This document shows positions 51,796 to 61,134 of a stretch of DNA of 64,000 bases, piece by piece. The notes under the pieces were generated by a model. It saw only the letters and a program-made list of their open reading frames with translations, had not been told where the DNA came from and did not search any database. The position numbers and the translations under genes are program-made. Source of the DNA: an uncultured Collinsella sp. (lineage in GTDB: Bacteria; Actinomycetota; Coriobacteriia; Coriobacteriales; Coriobacteriaceae); assembly GCA_900541205.1 (NCBI GenBank), contig UQIV01000006.1:26157-90156 (forward strand). The letters run 5' to 3'. The first letter of the stretch is position 1. The number at the start of each line of letters is the position of its first letter.

Positions 51796-54700
51796 GACGA
51801 CGCATCGCTGGGCGGTCGCTCAGCAAAACCCCGAGCTCGAAAAGGAGCTTTCGGCTGGTCTGGGCATTCCCGGGCTGGTGGCGCGCATTATGGTCGCGCA
51901 CGGCATTGGCTCCATCAAAGAGGGCCAATTGTTTTTGACGCCTTCGCTCGATCGCGACTGGGCCGACCCACTCATTATCCCGGGCATGTCGGTCGTTGCC
52001 GACCGCGTCGAGCGTGCTATTCGCAACCACGAGCACATTGCGGTCTTTGGCGATTTTGACGTTGACGGCATTACGTCGACCTGCCTGTTGACCGAGGCGC
52101 TGCGCACGTTTGGCGCCGATGTCACGCCGTTTATTCCGCATCGCTTTGATGAGGGCTACGGTCTTTCGCGCGCGGCACTCGACCGCGTTAACGAGCTCGC
52201 TCGCCCCCAGCTGATCGTGACCGTCGATAACGGCATTGCCGCCAAGGAAGAGGTTTCCTATCTGGAGAGCTTGGGGATCGATTTGGTGGTCACGGACCAT
52301 CACGAGCCCTCCGACCAGGTGCCGCAGGGTGTGCCCCTGACCGACCCCAAGCTCGAAGACGAGGGCCCCTCGCGCGAGCTTGCCGGTGCTGGTGTGGCGC
52401 TCAAGCTGGTGCAAGTCCTGGGTGAGCGCCTGGGCAAGCCGTCGTATTGGCGTTCGCTAATCGAGGTCGCGGCGCTGGGCACCGTGTCCGACATGATGCC
52501 GCTCACGCCCGAGAACCGCGCGCTGGTTGCCGAGGGCATCCAGCAGATGCGCGTGACGGCCCGCCCCGGCTATATCGCGCTTGCCTCGCTCGCCAAGGCG
52601 GACCTTTCGAGCATTACGGCGGATGGCCTGTCATTCTCGCTCATTCCCCGCTTAAACGCTGCCGGTCGCATGGCCGATCCCAAGCTGGCGCTCGACCTGC
52701 TGCTTGCCCACAATCCCATCGAAGCAAGCGCGCTGGCGGCTGAGCTCGAGGAAATCAACCGCCAGCGCCGTGAGATCGAGGCGGAGCTCACGCGCGATGC
52801 TATGGCAAAGGTCGAGGAGACCTATGACGGCGGACGCGCGATCGTCGTGGGCGGTGAAGGCTGGCACGAGGGTGTCAAGGGCATCGTGGCAAGCCGTCTG
52901 ACCAACCGCTATCACGTGCCGGCACTGCTGTTCTCGATCGAGGACGGTATCGCGCGCGGCTCTGGTCGCTCGGTGGGCAAAGTTAACCTGTTTGACGCCG
53001 TCGAGCGCTGTTCCGACCTGCTGATTCGTCGCGGCGGACATGCCGGTGCGGTGGGAGTGACCATCGAGGCATCCAAGCTCGATGAATTCCGTCGTCGCCT
53101 TTCCGCCGTGCTATCGGAGATTCCCGTCGAGGACTTTGAAGACATCGACGAGGTTGCCGCCACGGTCGACCTTTCCGAGCTGAATATTGAGACCATCGAG
53201 CAGATTTCCCGTCTTGAGCCGTTTGGCCAGGGCAACAAGGTGCCGCTGCTGGCCGCCGAGGGCGTGACGATGTGCGATCGCGCCGTGGTGGGCAAAACCG
53301 GCGAGCACATGCGCTTTGTGGCGACCGATGGCGCCGCGAGTGTGCCGGCCATTATGTTCCGCGTGCCGCAAATCGATAAGCTCATCAACTGCGATAGCGC
53401 TGTCGACTTGGTGTTCGAGGCCGTTGCCGAGCATTGGCAGGGGCGTGTGAAGCCCAAGCTCATGATCAAGGATGTTCTGGTCCGCGATACCACGCTGCCC
53501 AGCGTCGACGATCCGGCATGCGAGCTTCGTCGTGGCGTGCAGCCGGCGGATTCCGGCCTGCGCCTGGAGTCGCGTAAGCGCGAGACGCTCGCCCAGCTTT
53601 CCTATACCGAGCTGACGCGCTCGCTTATCCATAGCTTTATCGGCTCGAACCAGCCGCATCGCGCGCAGGTCGAGGCGCTCGATGCCCTGGCCGATCACCA
53701 AAGTGTTCTGGCCGTTATGGGAACGGGGCGCGGCAAGTCACTCATCTTCCATGTGCATGCCGCGCGCGAGGCGGTCCTTCGCGGACGTGCGAGCATCTTT
53801 GTCTATCCGCTGCGCGCGCTCGTTGCCGACCAGGCCTATCACCTCTCGTCGACGATGGCCGCGCTCGGCATTGGCGTCGGCGTGTTGACCGGCGAGACCG
53901 TAGAGGCGGCGCGCGATGACGTGTTTGCCGGCTTGGCTTCGGGCCGTACCGGCATCGTGCTCACGACGCCCGAGTTCCTGTCCATTCACCGCGACCGCTT
54001 TGCGCGTTCGGGGCGCATCGGTTTTGTCGTTATCGATGAGGCGCATCATGCCGGTCTTGCCAAGGGCGGCGACCGCAGCGCCTATCTCGACATGCCCGAT
54101 ATCCTCAAGGCCCTGGGCGACCCGGTCGTTATGGCCGCGACGGCCACCGCGACGGCTCCGGTCGTGGCCGAGCTTGCCCGCATGTTGCCGATTACTCACA
54201 CGGTGGTCGACGAGACGGTGCGCGAGAACCTGCAGCTCGAGGACGACCGAGATCTGGCGAGCCGCGAGAACCGTTTGGTGTCGATCGTGGCGACGGGGGA
54301 GAAGACCGTCATTTACGTCAATTCGCGTGACCAGTCCGTGGCGCTCGCCAAGACGTTGCGCAAGCGTGTGCCCGATTGCGCAACCCATATCGCGTTCTAT
54401 AACGCGGGCCTTACGCGCACCGACCGCCATCGCGTAGAGGAGGCGTTTCGAGACGGCAGCCTCAGCTGCATCGTCTCGACATCCGCCTTTGGCGAGGGCG
54501 TCAACCTTCCCGATATTCGCCATGTCGTGCTCTATCACATGCCGTTTGGCGGCATTGAGTTTAACCAGATGAGCGGCCGCGCCGGTCGCGATGGCCAACC
54601 CGCCGTGATTCATCTACTCTATTCGTCGCGTGACGCCCGTATTAACGAGCGCCTACTCGACTGCTATGCGCCCGAGCGCGACGAGCTCGTCACGCTCTAT

Positions 54701-55069
54701 CGCGCGCTGCAGACCATGTGGCGCTCCAACCGCGGCAAGACCGGGGACGATTCCTTTAGCGCGAGCGATATCGACATCGCGCAGATGTGCCTTGCCATCG
54801 ATGCTCGCACGCCGGTCGACGAGCGCTCGGTGGAAAGCGGCCTGGGAATCTTCGAAGAGCTTGGTTTCTGTCGAGTTTCGGGGTTTGACGACACCCGTCG
54901 CATCGCGATGGCCGAAAACCCCGGCCGCGTGCAGTTGAGCAGGTCAATTCGCTATTTGGAGGGTTTGCGCTCGCGCATGGAGTTCTCGGCTTTCCGGAGT
55001 TGGGCGCTCGATTCGTGCGCTTCTGATATGCTAGCCAAAGTTAACCGCCCGATCGTACCGCGGGCCTAG
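51782..55069 (+). CDS. recJ: RecJ exonuclease fused to an SF2 (RecQ-like) helicase
   Basis: A 1095-residue fusion. The RecJ part (about 1-560) has FGDFDVDGITST, VDNGIA, the DHH motif VTDHHEPSD, GTVSDMMPL, RLNAAGRMADP, and the DHHA1 signature GGHAGAVG with the neighbouring SGRSVGK. Thus the phosphodiesterase that degrades 5' single strands is complete. The helicase part (about 615-900) has MGTGRGKSLIFH (Walker A), IDEAHHAG (DEAH), AATATATAPV, STSAFGEGVNLP and motif VI QMSGRAGRDG. The last 150 residues lack the zinc and HRDC domains of RecQ. Joined nuclease and helicase would unwind and resect DNA in one chain. The ATG at 51782 follows GGGTGGGTGCCT. rel starts 15 bases after its stop. Confidence 0.9.
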   Translation: MSSLKTTHRWAVAQQNPELEKELSAGLGIPGLVARIMVAHGIGSIKEGQLFLTPSLDRDWADPLIIPGMSVVADRVERAIRNHEHIAVFGDFDVDGITSTCLLTEALRTFGADVTPFIPHRFDEGYGLSRAALDRVNELARPQLIVTVDNGIAAKEEVSYLESLGIDLVVTDHHEPSDQVPQGVPLTDPKLEDEGPSRELAGAGVALKLVQVLGERLGKPSYWRSLIEVAALGTVSDMMPLTPENRALVAEGIQQMRVTARPGYIALASLAKADLSSITADGLSFSLIPRLNAAGRMADPKLALDLLLAHNPIEASALAAELEEINRQRREIEAELTRDAMAKVEETYDGGRAIVVGGEGWHEGVKGIVASRLTNRYHVPALLFSIEDGIARGSGRSVGKVNLFDAVERCSDLLIRRGGHAGAVGVTIEASKLDEFRRRLSAVLSEIPVEDFEDIDEVAATVDLSELNIETIEQISRLEPFGQGNKVPLLAAEGVTMCDRAVVGKTGEHMRFVATDGAASVPAIMFRVPQIDKLINCDSAVDLVFEAVAEHWQGRVKPKLMIKDVLVRDTTLPSVDDPACELRRGVQPADSGLRLESRKRETLAQLSYTELTRSLIHSFIGSNQPHRAQVEALDALADHQSVLAVMGTGRGKSLIFHVHAAREAVLRGRASIFVYPLRALVADQAYHLSSTMAALGIGVGVLTGETVEAARDDVFAGLASGRTGIVLTTPEFLSIHRDRFARSGRIGFVVIDEAHHAGLAKGGDRSAYLDMPDILKALGDPVVMAATATATAPVVAELARMLPITHTVVDETVRENLQLEDDRDLASRENRLVSIVATGEKTVIYVNSRDQSVALAKTLRKRVPDCATHIAFYNAGLTRTDRHRVEEAFRDGSLSCIVSTSAFGEGVNLPDIRHVVLYHMPFGGIEFNQMSGRAGRDGQPAVIHLLYSSRDARINERLLDCYAPERDELVTLYRALQTMWRSNRGKTGDDSFSASDIDIAQMCLAIDARTPVDERSVESGLGIFEELGFCRVSGFDDTRRIAMAENPGRVQLSRSIRYLEGLRSRMEFSAFRSWALDSCASDMLAKVNRPIVPRA

Positions 55070-55084
55070 GGGAAGGGGACCTCG

Positions 55085-57445
55085 ATGGATGCCGCAGCCC
55101 GTACCGCCCATGATTCCACCCTCCAGCCGTTTTCGGAGATGGAGCACTATAAGCATGCCGATGAGCTGCCGCCCGAGATTATGGCGGACAGCTACGACAA
55201 GCTGGAGCGCCTGTGCCTCAAATATATGAATGAGGACGACTTTTCTAAGGTTGAGCAGGCCTACTGCTTTGCCGCCGAGAAGCACTGCAACCAAAAGCGC
55301 CGCTCGGGCGAGATGTACATTAACCATCCCGTCGAGGTTGCCATCATTTTGGCCGATCTCAAGATGGACTGCGATGTGGTGTGTGCCGCGCTGCTGCACG
55401 ATACCGTCGAGGATACCGAGACCTCGCTCACCGATGTTTCCGGCCTGTTTGGCGATACGGTGGCCGAGCTCGTCGATGGCGTGACCAAGCTCACCAACAT
55501 CGAAGTCGACAGCATGGACGAGAAGCAGGCGCTCACGCTGCGCAAGATGTTCCTCGCCATGTCCAAGGACATTCGCGTCATCATCGTTAAACTTGCCGAT
55601 CGTCTGCACAATATGCGAACGCTGGCAGCCCTGCGCGAGGATCGTCGCCTGTTTAAGGCGCGCGAGACCATGGACGTGTACGCGCCCTTGGCCGACCGCC
55701 TGGGCATGAGCTCTATTAAGTGGGAGCTCGAGGACCTGTCCTTCTTCTACCTGGAGCCCGATGCCTACCAGCGCATCGCGCGTATGGTAGCTGAGTCGCG
55801 CGAGGTCCGCGAACGCTACCTTGCCGAGACCATCAAGACGCTTACCGATGAGCTCAACCGCATTGGTCTGGAGGACTTCCAGATCAACGGCCGCTCCAAG
55901 CACTATTGGTCCATCTACCAAAAGATGAAGCGCAAGGGCAAGGAGTTCTCCGAGATCTACGACCTGGTGGCGCTGCGCGTTATTACCCATTCGGTGCGCG
56001 ATTGCTACTCCACGCTCGGTGCGGTGCATACGCTGTGGCACCCCATGCCTGGTCGCTTTAAAGACTATATCGCCATGCCTAAGGTCAATAACTACCAGTC
56101 GCTCCACACGACGGTCATCGGCCCTACGGCTCGTCCGCTCGAGATTCAGATTCGAACCTACGAGATGCATGAGCAGGCCGAGTACGGCATTGCCGCCCAC
56201 TGGCTATATAAGAAGTCGGGCGGATCGTCTGCTTCCAAGACCAATGACGCTCAACGTTTGGACGACCAGATCAACTGGCTCAAGCATTCGCTCGATTGGG
56301 CGGCTTCCGACGAGATCACCGATGCCAAGGAATACCTGCACTCGCTGAAGGTCGATCTGTTCGATCAGGAGATCTTTGTCTTCACGCCCAAAGGCGAGGT
56401 CATGGCGCTTCGTGCCGGCTCCACGCCGCTCGACTTTGCCTATGCCGTTCACACCGAGGTGGGAAACCACTGCGTCGGCGCCAAAATCAACGGTGCGGTG
56501 GCTCCGCTCACGCACGAGATCAAGACGGGCGACCGCGTTGAAATCCTGACTAACAAGAGTTCCAAGCCGTCGCGCGATTGGCTCAAGATCGTTAAGACAC
56601 CTTCCGCCAAGTCAAAGATCCGCCGCTATTTTGCCGCTGCGACCAAGGACGACGACGCTGCCGCCGGTCGCGATATGCTGGCCAAGGACCTGCGTAAGCG
56701 TGGCTATGGCATTTCTACGCCGCGTTCGACGCGTGCACTCAACGCCGTGGCGGAGCAGTTTAACTTCAAGCAGCTCGAGGACCTGTTTGCCGCCGTCGGC
56801 GCCGGCAAGGTTGCCCCGCGCGCTGTGGGCAATAAGGTCGAGCAAATCTTGGACCCCAAGCCCGAGGAACAGCTCACCAAGGCCGAGGCTATCGCCGAGG
56901 TCGTGAAGCAGCCCGCTCGCGGCTCCAACCGCAAGCCGCAAAAGCGCGGCAAGAGCGCCAGTAACGGCATTATCGTCAAGGGCGAGAGCAACAGCGGCCT
57001 GCTGGTCCGTCTGGCTCATTGCTGCAACCCCGTGACGGGCGACGACATCGTCGGCTTCATCACGCGCGGTCGTGGCGTTTCGGTGCATCGCGCCAACTGT
57101 CCCAACGTCAAGGGTCTTATGGAACATCCCGAGCGCATGATCGATGTGGAGTGGGACGGCGCTGCCGACACCCTCTTCCAAGTCGAGATCGTAGTCGAGT
57201 GCCTGGACCGCATGGGCCTGCTCAAGGATGTCACCATTGCCATTGGCTATGCGGGCGGCAATATCCTTTCTGCCGCCACATCGACCAACCGCGAGGGTAT
57301 TGCAACCCTGCGCTTTATGGTCGAAATCTCGGACGCGAGCGGTCTGGATCCGCTGCTGGCTTCCATCAGCAGTGTCGATTCGGTCTACGACGCTCGCCGT
57401 CTTATGCCCGGCGAAGGCGGAGCTCAGCTCAAGCGCCGTGTGTAG
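55085..57445 (+). CDS. rel: Bifunctional (p)ppGpp synthetase/hydrolase (Rel)
   Basis: A 786-residue long RelA/SpoT homologue, set off from recJ by 15 bases. The HD hydrolase domain has YINHPVEVA (about 79-86) and ALLHDTVEDT with H105-D106. The synthetase domain has RFKDYIAMPKVNNYQSLHTT (read in two pieces) and IRTYEMHEQAEYGIAAHW. TGS follows (VFTPKGEVMALRAGSTPLDFAY in two pieces), then a helical region and a C-terminal ACT domain (LDRMGLLKDVTIAIGYAGGN). It makes and degrades the stringent-response alarmone. The start has AAGGGGACCTCG upstream, and a terminator follows. Confidence 0.94.
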   Translation: MDAAARTAHDSTLQPFSEMEHYKHADELPPEIMADSYDKLERLCLKYMNEDDFSKVEQAYCFAAEKHCNQKRRSGEMYINHPVEVAIILADLKMDCDVVCAALLHDTVEDTETSLTDVSGLFGDTVAELVDGVTKLTNIEVDSMDEKQALTLRKMFLAMSKDIRVIIVKLADRLHNMRTLAALREDRRLFKARETMDVYAPLADRLGMSSIKWELEDLSFFYLEPDAYQRIARMVAESREVRERYLAETIKTLTDELNRIGLEDFQINGRSKHYWSIYQKMKRKGKEFSEIYDLVALRVITHSVRDCYSTLGAVHTLWHPMPGRFKDYIAMPKVNNYQSLHTTVIGPTARPLEIQIRTYEMHEQAEYGIAAHWLYKKSGGSSASKTNDAQRLDDQINWLKHSLDWAASDEITDAKEYLHSLKVDLFDQEIFVFTPKGEVMALRAGSTPLDFAYAVHTEVGNHCVGAKINGAVAPLTHEIKTGDRVEILTNKSSKPSRDWLKIVKTPSAKSKIRRYFAAATKDDDAAAGRDMLAKDLRKRGYGISTPRSTRALNAVAEQFNFKQLEDLFAAVGAGKVAPRAVGNKVEQILDPKPEEQLTKAEAIAEVVKQPARGSNRKPQKRGKSASNGIIVKGESNSGLLVRLAHCCNPVTGDDIVGFITRGRGVSVHRANCPNVKGLMEHPERMIDVEWDGAADTLFQVEIVVECLDRMGLLKDVTIAIGYAGGNILSAATSTNREGIATLRFMVEISDASGLDPLLASISSVDSVYDARRLMPGEGGAQLKRRV

Positions 57446-57480
57446 GTGCGAGAGCCTCTCAGCATCATAGATATTGGTTA

Positions 57481-57517
57481 CGTTCGAGGCATCGTTTGGT
57501 GCCTCGAACGTATTTTA
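57481..57517 (+). terminator. Intrinsic terminator after rel
   Basis: CGTTCGAGGCA (57481-57491) pairs perfectly with TGCCTCGAACG (57500-57510), loop of eight, followed by TATTTTA. It ends the recJ-rel transcript just before the ribosome site of the next gene. Confidence 0.82.
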
Positions 57518-57533
57518 GAAGGAGGGTATGCGC

Positions 57534-58217
57534 ATGGGCGATATGACTTTGGACCTGACACCCCGAGGTGCGGCTTCGATTGAGACACTCGTCAACGGCC
57601 CGATTCAGACCAACAGTTACGCCGTGATTTCGAATGACGAGTGCTTAATCGTCGATCCGGCGTGGGAGGGCGAGCGTCTTGTGGAGCATATCCGCACCGC
57701 GCATCCCGAGGTGCGCGTACTCGGCTCTGTCTGCACGCACGGTCATGCCGACCATGTTGGCGGGGTCGCCGGGGTTCGAGCTGTTGTTGGCGACGGCGCA
57801 CTATATGAGTTGTGCGCTAAGGACGTGACGGTACCTCGCGCAAATATCGAGGAGCAGCGCGCCATGTGGGGTATCGAGACGCCCGATCCGGGTGAGCCGA
57901 CGCGCTTGCTTGCCGAGGGCGATACAATCGAGGTGGGAGACGTCTGTCTGCAGGTGATCGAGACGCCGGGGCATACGCCGGGCGGCATCGTCCTGTTCGC
58001 CGCGACCGAGCAGGGGAACATCGCCTTTGTGGGCGACACGCTTTTCCCGGGCAGCCACGGTCGTACCGATCTTTCCGGCGGTGACGAGGCGGTGATTATG
58101 CGCTCGCTCTCCAAACTTGCCAAGACGCTTCCGCCCGATACCGTTTGCTTGACGGGCCATGGCGATTCGACCACGATGGCGCGCGAACTTATGCAGAATC
58201 CGTTTATGCAGATGTAG
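57534..58217 (+). CDS. Metallo-beta-lactamase-fold hydrolase (glyoxalase II-like)
   Basis: A 227-residue single-domain hydrolase with the two-metal set: THGHADHVGG (HxHxDH), H in ETPGHTPGG, D in FVGDTLFPGSHGRTD, and H in LTGHGD. The SHGRTDLSGG segment is typical of glyoxalase-II-like proteins of actinobacteria. Thioester hydrolysis is likely but not proven. The chosen ATG at 57534 is eight bases after AAGGAGG; an ATG at 57528 is only two bases from it. No partner enzyme is adjacent. Confidence 0.85.
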   Translation: MGDMTLDLTPRGAASIETLVNGPIQTNSYAVISNDECLIVDPAWEGERLVEHIRTAHPEVRVLGSVCTHGHADHVGGVAGVRAVVGDGALYELCAKDVTVPRANIEEQRAMWGIETPDPGEPTRLLAEGDTIEVGDVCLQVIETPGHTPGGIVLFAATEQGNIAFVGDTLFPGSHGRTDLSGGDEAVIMRSLSKLAKTLPPDTVCLTGHGDSTTMARELMQNPFMQM

Positions 58218-58411
58218 GCTCGAAGCCGTCTTTCGAACCACGAAGACCGCTCAATCGTCAAGCTATTTTCCCCAGTGGGTCGATTCTGTGGGGCAAACGG
58301 TCAAAATTTGTCCAATCGGATGGTATTCGTGAACAAACGAACGTTTATGCTCGGGTATGTCGTGGTAAAATCTCAGGCGTTATCGGAGCAACCTTACAGG
58401 AGGTTTCTTTT

Positions 58412-59278
58412 ATGCTCGTCAACGCAGCAGACATGCTCAAGAAGGCCGAGGCCGGCAAGTACGCTCTCGGTGCCTTCAACACCAACAACCTCGAGTGGAC
58501 CCTGGCTATTCTCCAGGCCGCCGAGGAGGCCAAGTCTCCGCTGATCCTTCAGTGCACCGCTGGTGCCGCTAAGTGGATGGGCGGTTTCAAGGTCTGCGCC
58601 GACATGGTCAAGGCTGCCGTCGAGGCCACGGGCGTTACCGTTCCCGTCGCCCTTCACCTCGATCACGGTTCTTACGAGGACTGCTTCAAGTGCATCGAGG
58701 CCGGCTTCACGTCCATCATGTATGACGGCTCTCACGAGGAGACCTTCCAGCTTAACCTCGACCGCACCAAGGAGCTCGTTGAGCTTGCCCACTCCAAGGG
58801 CATGTCCATCGAGGCCGAGGTCGGCGGCATCGGCGGCACCGAGGACGGCGTGACCTCCAACGGCGAGCTCGCTGACCCCGCTGAGTGCAAGCAGATTGCT
58901 GACCTGGGCGTCGACTTCCTCGCCTGCGGTATCGGCAACATCCACGGCGTGTATCCCGCCGACTGGGCTGGCCTTTCCTTCGAGCGTCTGGGCGAGATCA
59001 AGGCTCAGACCGGCGACCTGCCCCTCGTTCTGCACGGTGGCACCGGCATCCCCGAGGATCAGATCAAGAAGGCCGTCTCCCTGGGTATCTCCAAGATCAA
59101 CGTCAACACCGACCTGCAGCTCGTCTTCGCCAAGGGCGTTCGCGAGTACATCGAGGCTGGCAAGGATCAGCAGGGCAAGGGCTTCGACCCCCGCAAGCTC
59201 CTCAAGCCTGGTCGCGACAACATCGTTGCCCGCACCAAGGAGCTCATGGAGGAGTTTGGCTCCGTCAACAAGGCGTAA
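58412..59278 (+). CDS. fba: Class II fructose-bisphosphate aldolase
   Basis: A 288-residue class II aldolase cleaving fructose-1,6-bisphosphate in glycolysis. The zinc ligands and phosphate sites are clear: HLDHGSYED with the metal histidine, DGSHEETF, EAEVGGIGGTEDG, GIGNIHGVYP and LVLHGGTGIP with later KINVNTD. The compact length fits the class IIB group, which also includes tagatose-bisphosphate aldolases. The ATG at 58412 has ACAGGAGG upstream; a longer reading to 58145 overlaps the previous gene and has no ribosome site. Codon choice is strongly biased (GAC, AAG, CTC, GGC), as in highly expressed genes. Confidence 0.95.
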   Translation: MLVNAADMLKKAEAGKYALGAFNTNNLEWTLAILQAAEEAKSPLILQCTAGAAKWMGGFKVCADMVKAAVEATGVTVPVALHLDHGSYEDCFKCIEAGFTSIMYDGSHEETFQLNLDRTKELVELAHSKGMSIEAEVGGIGGTEDGVTSNGELADPAECKQIADLGVDFLACGIGNIHGVYPADWAGLSFERLGEIKAQTGDLPLVLHGGTGIPEDQIKKAVSLGISKINVNTDLQLVFAKGVREYIEAGKDQQGKGFDPRKLLKPGRDNIVARTKELMEEFGSVNKA

Positions 59279-59300
59279 GTAGCGGTTTAACTTTCCCGTC

Positions 59301-59393
59301 GGAGGCCCCGTTCACCCTACGCTTTTCCCTTGCGCTCACCTGGCTTTGCCAGAAGTCGCGCAATGGGAAAAGCTTCGGGTGAACGGGGCCTCC
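59301..59393. repeat. 93-base near-continuous palindrome after fba
   Basis: A perfect 17-bp outer stem (59301-59317 with 59377-59393; arms begin GGAGGCCCCG and end CACCC) is continued after a three-base interior loop on each side by GCTTTTCCCTTGCGC (59321-59335) against GCGCAATGGGAAAAGC (59358-59373), with one bulge. A small CTGGC/GCCAG hairpin caps it. It could act as a terminator or protect the aldolase mRNA, but its size and perfection are unusual. Confidence 0.7.
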
Positions 59394-59533
59394 TTCGTTA
59401 ACTCGCTACAGGGTTACTGGGCTGAATTCATTTTTTGACTACCGCTCGGCGGTGTTGATGGCTCCCTTGTTGGGGCTTTCTTTTTTATCTCGCTACAATG
59501 GGCTTCAAGAGTTCTAATGACTTGGAGTTTGGT

Positions 59534-60967
59534 ATGGCTGTTATTAATGTGCTGCCTTCGGATGGGAAGGTTATTGACGAGGGGCCGGTTGGTTGCTCTG
59601 TTGATGTTTGCAATGATGACTTCCGTTTTCTAGATGTTGGCTTGCCACCCGAGATCCTGCGTTTAAAGGATGCGGGGTATCTTTCGCAGGCTATTGAGGC
59701 TTGCGACCGCCTACTTGCCCAAAATCCCGATCCCTCGCTTGCTGCCTGCGTTCGTGCCGAGCGGTATCGCATGATCGAGACGCCGCTTCATTTTTCGGTG
59801 TCGCGTGATCGAGCTATTGCGATGATTCGCGAGGAGTGGCCTGAGTTTACCGAGGAGCAGTTTGACGATCTGATTGACCGTAAGCGTATTGACTGGCGCT
59901 TTATCGATGGCGAGCTGTTCGTTCTCGACAACTTCCTCGATTCGCTTCGCGTATATCCCAAAGAGGTCCCCGGCATGCGTCCCGATCCTACGGACGGAAT
60001 TGCACTGCGCAACGAGATGCTCAAGGAGATGGAGTTGCAAAATGGATTGGCTCGCGTCATTACGCTTAAAGCATCTGTGTCTGTCCCCGGCGCTCTAGAG
60101 GGGGAGACCGTTCGCGCTTGGCTTCCCGTTGCCGCCACCTGCCACCAGCAGTCTCGGGTCGAGATTCTCGACATGACGCCGGAGGGTGCTGTTGCTCCCG
60201 CGAACGCTTCGGCGCGTACCGCCTCGTGGTCATCTTCGAGTGAACGCTCATTCTCGGTGACCTATCGTTATCACATCGATGCTGCTTATTGTGATGTCTA
60301 CGGTGGCACACTTCCGGTTCATCCGCATATGGACGCGCCTCTGCCCGAGGATATTTCCGAGGACCGTCCGCACATTGCATTCACGCCGTATCTGCTGCAG
60401 CTGACGGCCGGTGTTGTTGACGGACTCGAGGATCCGCTCGATCGCGCCCGTGCTATCTATGATTACCTGACGCAGTATATTGACTATCGCTATCAGCCGC
60501 CGTACTTGCTTTTGGGATCTATTGCCGATGACTGTGCGCATTCGCTCCGCGGCGATTGCGGCGTTATGGCGCTCACGTTTATCACCATGTGCCGTATCGC
60601 GGGCGTGCCTGCCCGTTGGCAGAGCGGCCTGTATGTTGCGCCCGATTCGGTGGGGTCGCACGACTGGGCAGAGTTCTATACGCCGCAGACCGGTTGGCTC
60701 AACGCCGACGTGTCATTTGGATCTTCTGCTCGCAGGATGGGGGAGGAGTGGCGCCGCCGTCACTACTTTGGCAATCTCGACCCGTGGCGTATGGTGGCCA
60801 ACAATCGATTCCAGGCAGAGTTTGAGCCCTCTTTCGACGGCATGCGCGAGGACCCTTACGATAACCAGATGGGTGAGGCTTCGGTCGACGGTCGCGGATG
60901 CCGTCAGCGCGAGATGCTCCGCACGGTCGAACTCATCGAAATGCTCGAAGTTCCATTTTCGGACTAA
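59534..60967 (+). CDS. Transglutaminase-like domain protein
   Basis: A 477-residue protein, cytoplasmic by sequence (no signal peptide). An N-terminal helical region of about 200 residues precedes a beta-rich segment and a transglutaminase core: GDCGVMALTF with the catalytic Cys, SHDWAEFYTPQTGW with the His, and NADVSF with the Asp. Many bacterial homologues are protein-crosslinking, peptidase or unassigned thiol enzymes. The ATG at 59534 follows TTGGAGTTTGGT; a 12-residue longer reading lacks a ribosome site. A tRNA-Leu follows 39 bases after its stop. Confidence 0.8.
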   Translation: MAVINVLPSDGKVIDEGPVGCSVDVCNDDFRFLDVGLPPEILRLKDAGYLSQAIEACDRLLAQNPDPSLAACVRAERYRMIETPLHFSVSRDRAIAMIREEWPEFTEEQFDDLIDRKRIDWRFIDGELFVLDNFLDSLRVYPKEVPGMRPDPTDGIALRNEMLKEMELQNGLARVITLKASVSVPGALEGETVRAWLPVAATCHQQSRVEILDMTPEGAVAPANASARTASWSSSSERSFSVTYRYHIDAAYCDVYGGTLPVHPHMDAPLPEDISEDRPHIAFTPYLLQLTAGVVDGLEDPLDRARAIYDYLTQYIDYRYQPPYLLLGSIADDCAHSLRGDCGVMALTFITMCRIAGVPARWQSGLYVAPDSVGSHDWAEFYTPQTGWLNADVSFGSSARRMGEEWRRRHYFGNLDPWRMVANNRFQAEFEPSFDGMREDPYDNQMGEASVDGRGCRQREMLRTVELIEMLEVPFSD

Positions 60968-61006
60968 TCGGTAGAAAGCTGTGATAAACTAACTCACGCA
61001 TTGCGT

Positions 61007-61093
61007 GCCCGAGTGGCGGAATTGGCAGACGCAGTGGACTCAAAATCCACCGTTGGCAACAACGTGCGAGTTCGAGTCTCGCCTCGGGCACCA
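61007..61093 (+). tRNA. tRNA-Leu (anticodon CAA)
   Basis: An 87-base class II tRNA. The acceptor GCCCGAG (61007-61013) pairs with CTCGGGC (61083-61089), with A73 and an encoded CCA. The anticodon stem GTGGA/TCCAC encloses CTCAAAA, giving anticodon CAA, reading the leucine codon UUG. The T-loop GTTCGAGTC and a long variable arm support leucine. A terminator follows. Confidence 0.96.
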
Positions 61094-61112
61094 TACATGC
61101 AAGTGAGCGTTC

Positions 61113-61134
61113 AAGGGGGTCAAGGCCCCTTTTT
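61113..61134 (+). terminator. Short terminator after tRNA-Leu
   Basis: AAGGGG (61113-61118) pairs with CCCCTT (61126-61131), loop of seven, followed by TTT. It lies 20 bases after the CCA end of the tRNA. Confidence 0.7.
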
